Source: Draconibacterium orientale | GTDB lineage: Bacteria > Bacteroidota > Bacteroidia > Bacteroidales > Prolixibacteraceae | Assembly (NCBI RefSeq): GCF_000626635.1 | Contig: NZ_CP007451.1 | Location: 248,001-312,000, forward strand | Direction: 5' to 3' | Length of the DNA stretch: 64,000 nucleotides | Program-made: the position numbers and the translations under genes | Shown here: piece after piece, positions 57,139 through 64,000 of the stretch | Layout of the letters: the number at the start of each line of letters is the position of its first letter | Numbering within the stretch: position 1 is the stretch's first letter | The notes under the pieces: generated by a model | What the model saw: only the letters and a program-made list of their open reading frames with translations | The model's database searches: none | Told to the model about the DNA's origin: nothing

Positions 57139-57160
57139 CTGTCCAAATGGAATTGGACAG
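57139..57160. promoter_or_regulatory. Inverted repeat upstream of the radical SAM gene
   Basis: CTGTCCAA (57139-57146), 6-base spacer, TTGGACAG (57153-57160): perfect 8-bp arms, 38 bases before the ATG. Could be an operator or a regulatory hairpin. Confidence 0.5.
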
Positions 57161-57198
57161 GTAAAGAGATTGAGTAATAATTTTAAAAACAATAAAAG

Positions 57199-58038
57199 AT
57201 GAAAAAAGAAAATTTAAAAACAGAAAAGATGAAAAACGTGTACAAAGGAAAAGCAATTTATAATCCAAGTGGTAAAGCTGGTGAATATAGCAATTGGGCT
57301 TGTAATTTTTATGTAGGATGTTCCAACGAATGCAGTTACTGTTATTTGAAAAAAGGAATTACAGCAAAGGTATTAGGAGGCAGTACACCTGTACTGAAAA
57401 AGTGTTTTAATAACGAGACTCATGCACTTGATATATTTTCGGCAGAATTGCACAAAAATATTAATGAGTTAAAGCAGCATGGTTTATTCTTTAGTTTCAC
57501 CACTGACCCAATGTTAAACGAAACGATAAAGCTAACCTTAGAAGCGGCAAAATACGCTGTAGATTTTGGCGTACCTGTAAAGATATTAACTAAAATGGGA
57601 TTGCTTGCTTTTGAAGTGTTTGATGATGATTACACCCTTAATGCTGGGCGTGACAAAGGGATGGTAGCTTTTGGTGTTACATTAACAGGGCACGATGAAT
57701 TAGAACCAAATGCAAAGAGCAATAAAGAAAGAATAGAGATGCTTCGAACAGCAAAAAAGTTTGGGTATAAAACATTTGCAAGCATTGAACCTATAATTGA
57801 TTTTAGAAGTGCGAAAAACGTTATTGAAGCGAGTAAAGATTTCTGCGACTTATTTAAAATAGGACTAGAAAGCGGTGGAAAATATGATGTTTTAGAATCG
57901 CAGAACTTTGTTGAATGGCTTAATCAGATTAAGCAGCCTAAAATTTACCTTAAAGAAAGTTTACAAAAACTAAGTAGATATACCAATGCTGAATTGGGTA
58001 ATTATTTTGTAGAAAGTAATTACAATCTTTTCACTTAG
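57199..58038 (+). CDS. Radical SAM protein, SPL-like family
   Basis: A 279-residue protein with a CxxxCxxC cluster in VGCSNECSYCYLKKG (Cys41, Cys45, Cys48), plus Cys35. SAM-binding stretches SFTTDPMLNETIK and ILTKMG follow. The layout fits the spore photoproduct lyase-like group of radical SAM enzymes, of which mobile-element members are common in Bacteroidota. The substrate is unknown (DNA repair or RNA/peptide modification both possible). Confidence 0.82.
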   Translation: MKKENLKTEKMKNVYKGKAIYNPSGKAGEYSNWACNFYVGCSNECSYCYLKKGITAKVLGGSTPVLKKCFNNETHALDIFSAELHKNINELKQHGLFFSFTTDPMLNETIKLTLEAAKYAVDFGVPVKILTKMGLLAFEVFDDDYTLNAGRDKGMVAFGVTLTGHDELEPNAKSNKERIEMLRTAKKFGYKTFASIEPIIDFRSAKNVIEASKDFCDLFKIGLESGGKYDVLESQNFVEWLNQIKQPKIYLKESLQKLSRYTNAELGNYFVESNYNLFT

Positions 58039-58336
58039 ATATGGTATTCTTTTTATTATACGACAGGGTGACAGGATGAAATTGAGTTTTCAACCAATTA
58101 CTAAACAGTGACAGTAATAAATCAGTATACTAAATAACAACTGTCACTGTCTACATTCCTGTTTAAAACCTGTTTCTATCTTGTCTCCTTGTCCATCCGA
58201 CCTAAAAAACAATAAAAAGAATAATTATTTACGAGAAAATACCACAAAAAATGGCGTTTACTTTTTTTCTGAGTATTTAGTTTTAGATGGGTGCTAATTG
58301 TACCTCAAAAAAATAACAGGATTTAATCTTAAAAAA
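58039..58336. promoter_or_regulatory. Region with an 11-bp perfect inverted repeat, possible replication/transfer origin
   Basis: ACAGTGACAGT (58105-58115) and ACTGTCACTGT (58140-58150), perfect 11-bp arms with a 24-base spacer. Extra GACAGG/CCTGT half-motifs lie on both sides. It is directly upstream of the RHH-prim-pol operon, so an origin or an operator for the RHH protein are both possible. Confidence 0.45.
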
Positions 58337-58534
58337 ATGAAAAAGATGAAAAACCAACAAAATGTAAAAATGAACTTGTCTCTGGACAGAGACTTCTATG
58401 AGCTACTTCAGGCTAATGCAAAACGAGACTATGTTAAAGTAGCAACATGGACAAAGCAATTCTTAATGAAGAACCTGCTTGAAAAAAATAACAGCGATTC
58501 TAAATGTTTAATTCAAAATGAAAAAGAAATGTGA
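58337..58534 (+). CDS. Ribbon-helix-helix-like small protein
   Basis: A 65-residue protein starting MKKMKNQQNVKMNLSLDRDFYELLQANAKRD. The strand-helix-helix pattern is that of RHH DNA-binding proteins. It overlaps the prim-pol gene by 17 bp and is probably co-translated with it. It may bind the inverted repeat at 58105-58150. Confidence 0.65.
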   Translation: MKKMKNQQNVKMNLSLDRDFYELLQANAKRDYVKVATWTKQFLMKNLLEKNNSDSKCLIQNEKEM

Positions 58535-60641
58535 TAACAAACAGTCAGAAAATATCGATAAGCTCGACATTGGTTTATCAATAATTCCCGTAAGTTCAAA
58601 AAAGACTCCTTTCACCCCTTGGACGGAGTACCAAAGCAATATCGCCCCGATATCACTCTGGCATTCACATTATATTAACCAAGGAACTGTTGGCATAATA
58701 GCAGGTAAAGTAAGTGGTAACCTCGAATGTATTGACATTGACACTAAAAACGACCCCAAAAAAACTATCATAACAGAGTTTAATGCTTTGATTCCCGATG
58801 AATTGCTCAACAGACTCATTATCCAATCAACTCCAAGTGGCGGTCTACATTATATTTATAGATGCCCTGAAGCAGTTATTGATAAAAATCTCAAACTCGC
58901 ACGTCATTCCAATGGTGAAATTATACTCGAAACCCGTGGTGAGGGTGGATATTTTTGCACTAGCAAAACCAATAACGAGATAATGCAAGGCAAATTCAAC
59001 CTTGAAACACTTGAGGTTGACGTACCAATTATCACAGCAGAGGAACGTAATCTTCTGCTAGAGACTGCCAGAAGCCTTACCCGATATTTTCCCAGTGGAA
59101 ATACTAATTCAAAGAACAATAAATCGTTTAATTACAAAGAACCTGCAATCAATGAGTTCAATAATAAATACGACATAATTGAATTATTTACAAAAGATAA
59201 TTGGTCTGTTGTTAATGAAGATGATGACAAATTCTATTTACTTCGTGACGGTTCTGCTGCTAGCCATTCAGGGTATTATTTTAAAGCAACCAAGACCTTC
59301 TTCTGCTTTAGTACCTCAACTGAATTCAAAACTGAAAAGCCATATAACAACTTCCAGATACTTCAGGTTCTTGAAGGAAAAAACGACTACAAAACAACAT
59401 TGAGACTGTTATCGAAATATGGTTACGATGTGAAAACTAAACCAGATAAGGTTGATGTAGATGACATTGCATTGTACTTAAATAATATAGGTGTTCGATA
59501 CGATTCTTTCATTCAAGACCTTACCCTTAATGGTAAAATCATTGAGGAAATGGACTACAATACTGTCTATATCGATTTGAAAAAACACTTCGATAAGCAA
59601 ATACCCAGAACTAGGTTTGAAGAAACCATCAAGTCACATTATATACAAACGGTAAACCCGATTCTTGATTTTATTGAAGCCAATAAGGAAAGACAGCCAT
59701 CAGGTACATTTGAAAAATGGCTGGATTGCATCGAATTAAAAAACAAAAGCATCAGCAAATCCAATGTCTTATTTTTTCTGAAAAGGTGGTACGTGGGTAT
59801 GATTGCTCAGGCATTAGGTGCAGAATATCCAAATGAGTTCTTTCTAACTCTATTATCCACTGAGCAGGGTGTAGGAAAAACTACATTCCTTAGAACTTAT
59901 ACTATTCCCGAGCAACTACATAGTTATCGAAAGGAACACTCACTTAGTTTTGATGACGATTTTAAAGTATTGATGTCTCAGGCAATGCTCATTGTGGATG
60001 ATGAGATGGATGGTCGAACATTTGGTGAGGACAAAACATTCAAGACGGTTTTAAGTACTAAAGAACTCACCATGCGAAGGAAATACGACAGGAGAATCAG
60101 TACAATAAAACGTAGATGCAGTTTTGCTGGTAGTGGCAATAATCTTGCAGTGGTAAGAGAACAACAAAACCGTAGAATCATTCCAATTGAAGTCGAAAAA
60201 TTTCATTTCGAAAGACTAGCTGCAATTAATTTAGTTGATTTGTTTATGGAAGCCTATCATCTGTATTCTGGTGGTTTTCGATACTCATATCAGCGAGATG
60301 ACATGGTATTACTAAAGCAAATCTATGATGATTATGTGCAAAAATCCGATGTTGATTTATTGCTTGATGAATACATTATGCTGCCAGAAACAATAGGTGA
60401 CATCTACTATATCTCAACCCTTGATATTGTCCTGAGTTTAACCCGCAATTTTCCGCAGTTCAGCAAACGAATTAACGTGGTCTCCATCGGTAAACAAATG
60501 GTAGAGCGCAACTTTAATTCGGTTAGAAAAGGAAGTAACCGTACATCTGGTTATGAAATAAATAGAAAAAGTAAAATTTTACAAATTCTTGGAAACGACT
60601 CCGAATCTTGGAGACTTAATGTTCAGGGATTAGTAGGATAA
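58518..60641 (+). CDS. Bifunctional prim-pol / VapE-family replication protein
   Basis: A 707-residue protein. The N-terminal half resembles prim-pol (LSIIPVSSKKTPFTPW, VSGNLECIDIDTKN, TPSGGLHYIYRC). The C-terminal part is a VapE-type P-loop ATPase: EQGVGKTTFLRTY (P-loop near residue 450), MLIVDDEMDG, and FAGSGNN, QQNRRIIPIEV. It would prime and open DNA for replication of an element, typical of satellite-like or integrative elements. Confidence 0.9.
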   Translation: MKKKCDNKQSENIDKLDIGLSIIPVSSKKTPFTPWTEYQSNIAPISLWHSHYINQGTVGIIAGKVSGNLECIDIDTKNDPKKTIITEFNALIPDELLNRLIIQSTPSGGLHYIYRCPEAVIDKNLKLARHSNGEIILETRGEGGYFCTSKTNNEIMQGKFNLETLEVDVPIITAEERNLLLETARSLTRYFPSGNTNSKNNKSFNYKEPAINEFNNKYDIIELFTKDNWSVVNEDDDKFYLLRDGSAASHSGYYFKATKTFFCFSTSTEFKTEKPYNNFQILQVLEGKNDYKTTLRLLSKYGYDVKTKPDKVDVDDIALYLNNIGVRYDSFIQDLTLNGKIIEEMDYNTVYIDLKKHFDKQIPRTRFEETIKSHYIQTVNPILDFIEANKERQPSGTFEKWLDCIELKNKSISKSNVLFFLKRWYVGMIAQALGAEYPNEFFLTLLSTEQGVGKTTFLRTYTIPEQLHSYRKEHSLSFDDDFKVLMSQAMLIVDDEMDGRTFGEDKTFKTVLSTKELTMRRKYDRRISTIKRRCSFAGSGNNLAVVREQQNRRIIPIEVEKFHFERLAAINLVDLFMEAYHLYSGGFRYSYQRDDMVLLKQIYDDYVQKSDVDLLLDEYIMLPETIGDIYYISTLDIVLSLTRNFPQFSKRINVVSIGKQMVERNFNSVRKGSNRTSGYEINRKSKILQILGNDSESWRLNVQGLVG

Positions 60642-60670
60642 AAATAATATTAATTAAAAAATAAAAAATT

Positions 60671-61270
60671 ATGCCAAATCATATATATAATAGACTTGAA
60701 GTCATCGGAACAGATGAACAAGTAAAACAAGTTTTAGAATTCATAAAAGGAGAACCTTTTGAAAATGGTTCAGAAATGTACATTGATTTTAATAAAATCA
60801 TTGAAAAGCCAAAAGAATTAAATATTAAATCTGATAGTATTAGTACGACTATCCAATTTCTTTTATTTGGAACAAGGAGTGGAATTCAGGAAGAAAATAT
60901 TGAAGAAGAACAAAATTTCATAAAAAGGTTCAATTCCAAGGAACTCCGCAAAGGATTTAATTTAGCTATAGCTAGACAAGCCAATTTTGAAAAGTTCGGG
61001 TATTCAGATTGGTACGATTGGAGTTATGCAAATTGGGGTACAAAATGGAATGCATATACCCAGTCACTTGAAAAAAATAATGTAGTGTTTTTTAATACAG
61101 CCTGGAATGGAGTTCCTGATTTAATGATAAAGCTAAGTTTGATTTTTCCCGATGTAACTCTTAAATACACATTTGAAGACTACTATATTTCATGGAACCT
61201 TGAAATAAAGAATGGAGAAGTAGTAAACCAACAGAAAAATGAAGTTGAATGGGTGCCGGTGGATAAGTAG
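60671..61270 (+). CDS. Api92-like/DUF1281-type protein
   Basis: A 199-residue protein. The SDWYDWSYANWGTKWNAYTQ block and the N-terminal MPNHIYNRLEVIG strand are those of Api92-like proteins of phages and mobile elements, as I recall them. Function unknown. It is followed by a terminator shared with the convergent helicase gene. Confidence 0.7.
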   Translation: MPNHIYNRLEVIGTDEQVKQVLEFIKGEPFENGSEMYIDFNKIIEKPKELNIKSDSISTTIQFLLFGTRSGIQEENIEEEQNFIKRFNSKELRKGFNLAIARQANFEKFGYSDWYDWSYANWGTKWNAYTQSLEKNNVVFFNTAWNGVPDLMIKLSLIFPDVTLKYTFEDYYISWNLEIKNGEVVNQQKNEVEWVPVDK

Positions 61271-61350
61271 AAATCATGTGTGATATCATTGCCAATATAA
61301 TTGGAATTTTAATACGATACAGTTTCACAAGATAATAAGTTGAAAATATC

Positions 61351-61384
61351 AAGGGTTTAGCTATTTATAGCTGAACCCTTTTTT
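61351..61384. terminator. Bidirectional terminator between convergent genes
   Basis: AAGGGTT-AGCTAT..ATAGCT-AACCCTT hairpin with T's on the right and A's on the left. It ends the Api92-like gene and the helicase gene. Confidence 0.85.
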
Positions 61385-61414
61385 AATACCAATCTATTCG
61401 TTTGCAGGCTAAAA

Positions 61415-64000
61415 TCAATTATTCGTTGGTTTATGATTCGCTATGGGAGATAAATTAATCAGAAATTCTTTTTGTACATTTTCTATTTCTTCAGCACTTA
61501 AATTTTCAATCAAGTGATTTACGAGTTCTTCTTGCCTGGGTTGTCCCAAAGCAATTCGGTAAACAGAAATTGTTTTCAGCAAATTATTCAATTTTTTGAC
61601 TTCCTTACTGTAAGGTATTGTTGGTACTTGGCGTTCAATGAATACATGTTCCGGTTCAACATGCCAATATGGAACAAGGTCAGATTTGTTACCTTTCTCA
61701 TGGTCTATCGCCAATTGAAAAAGTTGTTCCCAAATGTTTGAGGAATCAATTTTTTCCAATTTATTTCTGTATTTCAGAGCAAGGTTTTGCCGGATAGCAA
61801 GATTTTTGAAACGATTTATTCTTCCTTCTCTTTGCTCAAAATCAACTGGATTTGCTGGAAGATTCCAGTGCAATATTTTTCGACAATACAAGTGAAAGTC
61901 AAGACCTTCCTGACCAATTGAGGTTGTTGCTAATATAAAAGGTCTGAATGGAGAATTGAAGGCATCTCTAACATTATCACTTCGAATAACGTTTTTTTCA
62001 TTATCTAATGATTGGCTCAAGGCAACACCAAAGTGACAACGGAAATGATTTGGTTTAGAATCTTTTACAAAACTATCATAAGTGTGACCTGCTACTGAAA
62101 CTGTCCTGAGTCCGATATTTTCAGAAAGTATGGTAATTAGTTTTTGTAGTTTGTTTTTAACAGTAATATTCCACAAGCCATTATGGTCAACCATTGCATT
62201 GGAGAATTCATCTAACATGGATTGAAAGTTCCCCGAGGCTGAATAAATTAATACATTCTCCCAATAAGATTTATCCTTTATGGCATATTTATCAACTACA
62301 GCAATGTTCTCAGATACATTAAAAAACTTTCTGAAGCTATCTGCAATTTGAAATGCCCCGAAAAATGAAATGTAATCAATATCTTTCTCCAACCTGGAAA
62401 ATGAATTCAACAGCCGATAAGAGCAAATTGCAGGAGATGAAATTGTAAGGTATGCCAATTTTTGTGCGATGTCAGCAGGTGGCTGTCCAAGCCTTAATTG
62501 AATTAATGTATTTCTTATTGCATTTTCAGGTCTAACACCACGAGCTAATTCCCAGGCTGGAATAAATTTTGGTCTTTCAGCAAATAAAATTTCTGTAAAT
62601 ACTTTCTTGTAATATTCACTGGCAACTGACACTTCTGAATCACCTTTTAACCAATCCCAATTATATTCACTTTCGCATTGCTTGATGTGATTTATTTGCT
62701 CCAAATTATTCTTTCTGTCGAGCAGAAGCATATAAATCAATGCCCACCGGTCATCATTCTTTTTATTGGGTTCAGAAATGAATTCCTTGACTGAGATTCC
62801 GCTAATTAAAGATTTTATTTGTGTGGTAAGGGTAGAAATTAGGTTGGTTAGGTTGGTAGTTTTAATAGCAGGTTTCCAAAGATTACTAAGTGTAATGCAC
62901 GGATAAAGTAAGGCATAACTTGAAAGTGTACTATAATTATTTCTTTCAATTCTGAATCTTAATCGTGCTTTTGGATTTCTCTCTGAACCTGTTTGAAAAT
63001 ATTTTCTTTCGCTTCTGTCATCAGCATTATTAATGGCACTTTCGTCACCAATTGTTAGTCTTTCGCATTCATAAGATGAAAGTGCTGCTATCATCTTTGG
63101 AACCATTATCCAGGAAGAAAATACCAAACATTTCGAAAACAGTTCATTTCCTGCAAATGGTGCTTCAAAATCGTAATATGGCAATGAGGGTGGTATCCAA
63201 AGTAAATCGCTTCCACCGTTATATAGTGAGTCATTTAAAAGATAGGCCAGTTTTGCATTAGGACTTCCAATTTTTTGGTATTCGTCCATTTTTGAAACAG
63301 GAAGGAATGAGCCACTATTCTTTTTTAAAGCAGATTTTAGTTCACCGTTCCCTTTTTCTATTTCCTTTTGTGCAATTTTTTGAAGTTGGTAACCTTCCAT
63401 AAATGAAAAGGGGAATGCAGATGATTTACAATATTCAATGGGACTGTTTACATTACTAAGTTTTAATGCAACAGAATCAGCAGAAATAAAACTTAGGATA
63501 TCATCTTGGTTTATCCACAGAATATCTGATTTTGATGGTTGCAACATCGTATTTCTGTCGTCTGAAACCGTTATACGCTCAGTTCTTGCAATTACATCTT
63601 TAAGAAGCCTTTCAACCTTATTCTTTTCATTTCTTATAAAGTCCCAGTTCCCTTGCTGCAAATGAATTAACGAGTTGGAGTAAACTTTCCATGCTTCTTC
63701 AAACTGCTTTCTTTTGATTACATCGTTTAATAAGAAATCAACAATGAATTTAAATTCTTCAAAGTGGCTTTCACCTTCATCTTCTTCTGACTGCATCACA
63801 TACATTTTATATGGGGTTGCAGACAGCAGTAAAATTTTTATTTTATCATTAGTAAACAGACTTTCAGTAATAAGTTTTACATCGTTATCTTCATCCAAAT
63901 CAATTAAATATTTAAACCTTTGGAATTCATCCATGATAATTAAATCAGGCTGTAAATAGGACACGCAAATTGATGCAAGTAACCTTCTTAAACTACCAAT
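61415..64000 (-). CDS. SF2 helicase, N-terminus beyond the window
   Basis: At least 860 residues, still open at the window edge. Walker B/DEAH-type MDEFQRFKYL is near the present N-terminal end, motif III LLLSATPYKM follows, and the second RecA domain has ATTSIGQEGLDFHLYCRKILHWNLP and motif VI QREGRINRFKN. A long helical insert lies between. The P-loop is in the missing part. This SNF2-like layout is found in several phage-defence systems, but no other defence gene is visible here, so the assignment is open. Confidence 0.8.
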   Translation of the reverse strand: MGSLRRLLASICVSYLQPDLIIMDEFQRFKYLIDLDEDNDVKLITESLFTNDKIKILLLSATPYKMYVMQSEEDEGESHFEEFKFIVDFLLNDVIKRKQFEEAWKVYSNSLIHLQQGNWDFIRNEKNKVERLLKDVIARTERITVSDDRNTMLQPSKSDILWINQDDILSFISADSVALKLSNVNSPIEYCKSSAFPFSFMEGYQLQKIAQKEIEKGNGELKSALKKNSGSFLPVSKMDEYQKIGSPNAKLAYLLNDSLYNGGSDLLWIPPSLPYYDFEAPFAGNELFSKCLVFSSWIMVPKMIAALSSYECERLTIGDESAINNADDRSERKYFQTGSERNPKARLRFRIERNNYSTLSSYALLYPCITLSNLWKPAIKTTNLTNLISTLTTQIKSLISGISVKEFISEPNKKNDDRWALIYMLLLDRKNNLEQINHIKQCESEYNWDWLKGDSEVSVASEYYKKVFTEILFAERPKFIPAWELARGVRPENAIRNTLIQLRLGQPPADIAQKLAYLTISSPAICSYRLLNSFSRLEKDIDYISFFGAFQIADSFRKFFNVSENIAVVDKYAIKDKSYWENVLIYSASGNFQSMLDEFSNAMVDHNGLWNITVKNKLQKLITILSENIGLRTVSVAGHTYDSFVKDSKPNHFRCHFGVALSQSLDNEKNVIRSDNVRDAFNSPFRPFILATTSIGQEGLDFHLYCRKILHWNLPANPVDFEQREGRINRFKNLAIRQNLALKYRNKLEKIDSSNIWEQLFQLAIDHEKGNKSDLVPYWHVEPEHVFIERQVPTIPYSKEVKKLNNLLKTISVYRIALGQPRQEELVNHLIENLSAEEIENVQKEFLINLSPIANHKPTNN

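Overview
The window looks like a chromosome segment of a Bacteroidota bacterium, probably a Marinilabiliales or Prolixibacteraceae-type marine or anaerobic lineage. This is inferred from the gene complement (fused alpha/beta E1, DUF5995, NUDIX-type regulator, LytS/LytTR pair, START-like protein, AGCS symporter) and from promoters that match the phylum-specific TTTG-N19-TAnnTTTG consensus. No taxonomic search was possible.

Region 1 (1-17.7 kb) is an L-rhamnose locus in two minus-strand operons. The distal one (rhaT-rhaM-rhaA-rhaB-class II aldolase, 15.8-10.3 kb) imports and epimerises rhamnose, isomerises it, phosphorylates it and probably cleaves it; a divergent AraC regulator sits at its head and a strong hairpin terminator at its end. 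The second operon (E2-E3-E1-PHP protein-bifunctional aldolase/dehydrogenase, 9.1-0.3 kb) puts a complete 2-oxoacid dehydrogenase complex together with the rhamnulose-phosphate aldolase/lactaldehyde dehydrogenase. A divergent GntR regulator faces it across two palindromes built from the same half-site. A NUDIX-type regulator follows.

Region 2 (17.7-24.2 kb) holds a TetR-controlled ABC exporter, a LytS/LytTR two-component pair and small accessory genes. Region 3 (24.2-45.2 kb) is mostly housekeeping and scavenging: ftcD and hutI, a group II intron lodged right after the folD terminator, folD, ffh, a Tex-family protein, an AGCS symporter, a sialidase-like lipoprotein, mutS2, a HAD phosphatase and a beta-helix glycosidase-like protein. 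Four genes (rhaT, ffh, mutS2, HAD) each carry one single-base indel in or next to a homopolymer, which points to assembly error more than gene decay.

Region 4 (45.2-52.9 kb) has a possible small RNA, tRNA-Ser, HU, a TrmH-type methyltransferase, an envelope operon (LptF/G-type permease plus two glycosyltransferases), a START-like protein and tRNA-Met. Region 5 (52.9-64 kb) is clearly AT-richer and looks like a mobile element: serine recombinase, HTH protein, RHH protein, prim-pol/VapE replication protein, radical SAM enzyme, Api92-like protein and the 3' part of a large SF2 helicase that runs off the window and may begin a defence cluster.

The most unusual non-genic structure is a 20-unit array of covarying 11-bp palindromes phased at 21 bp (39455-39865) between convergent/divergent genes. 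A second, different 21-bp tandem array lies at 55-263.
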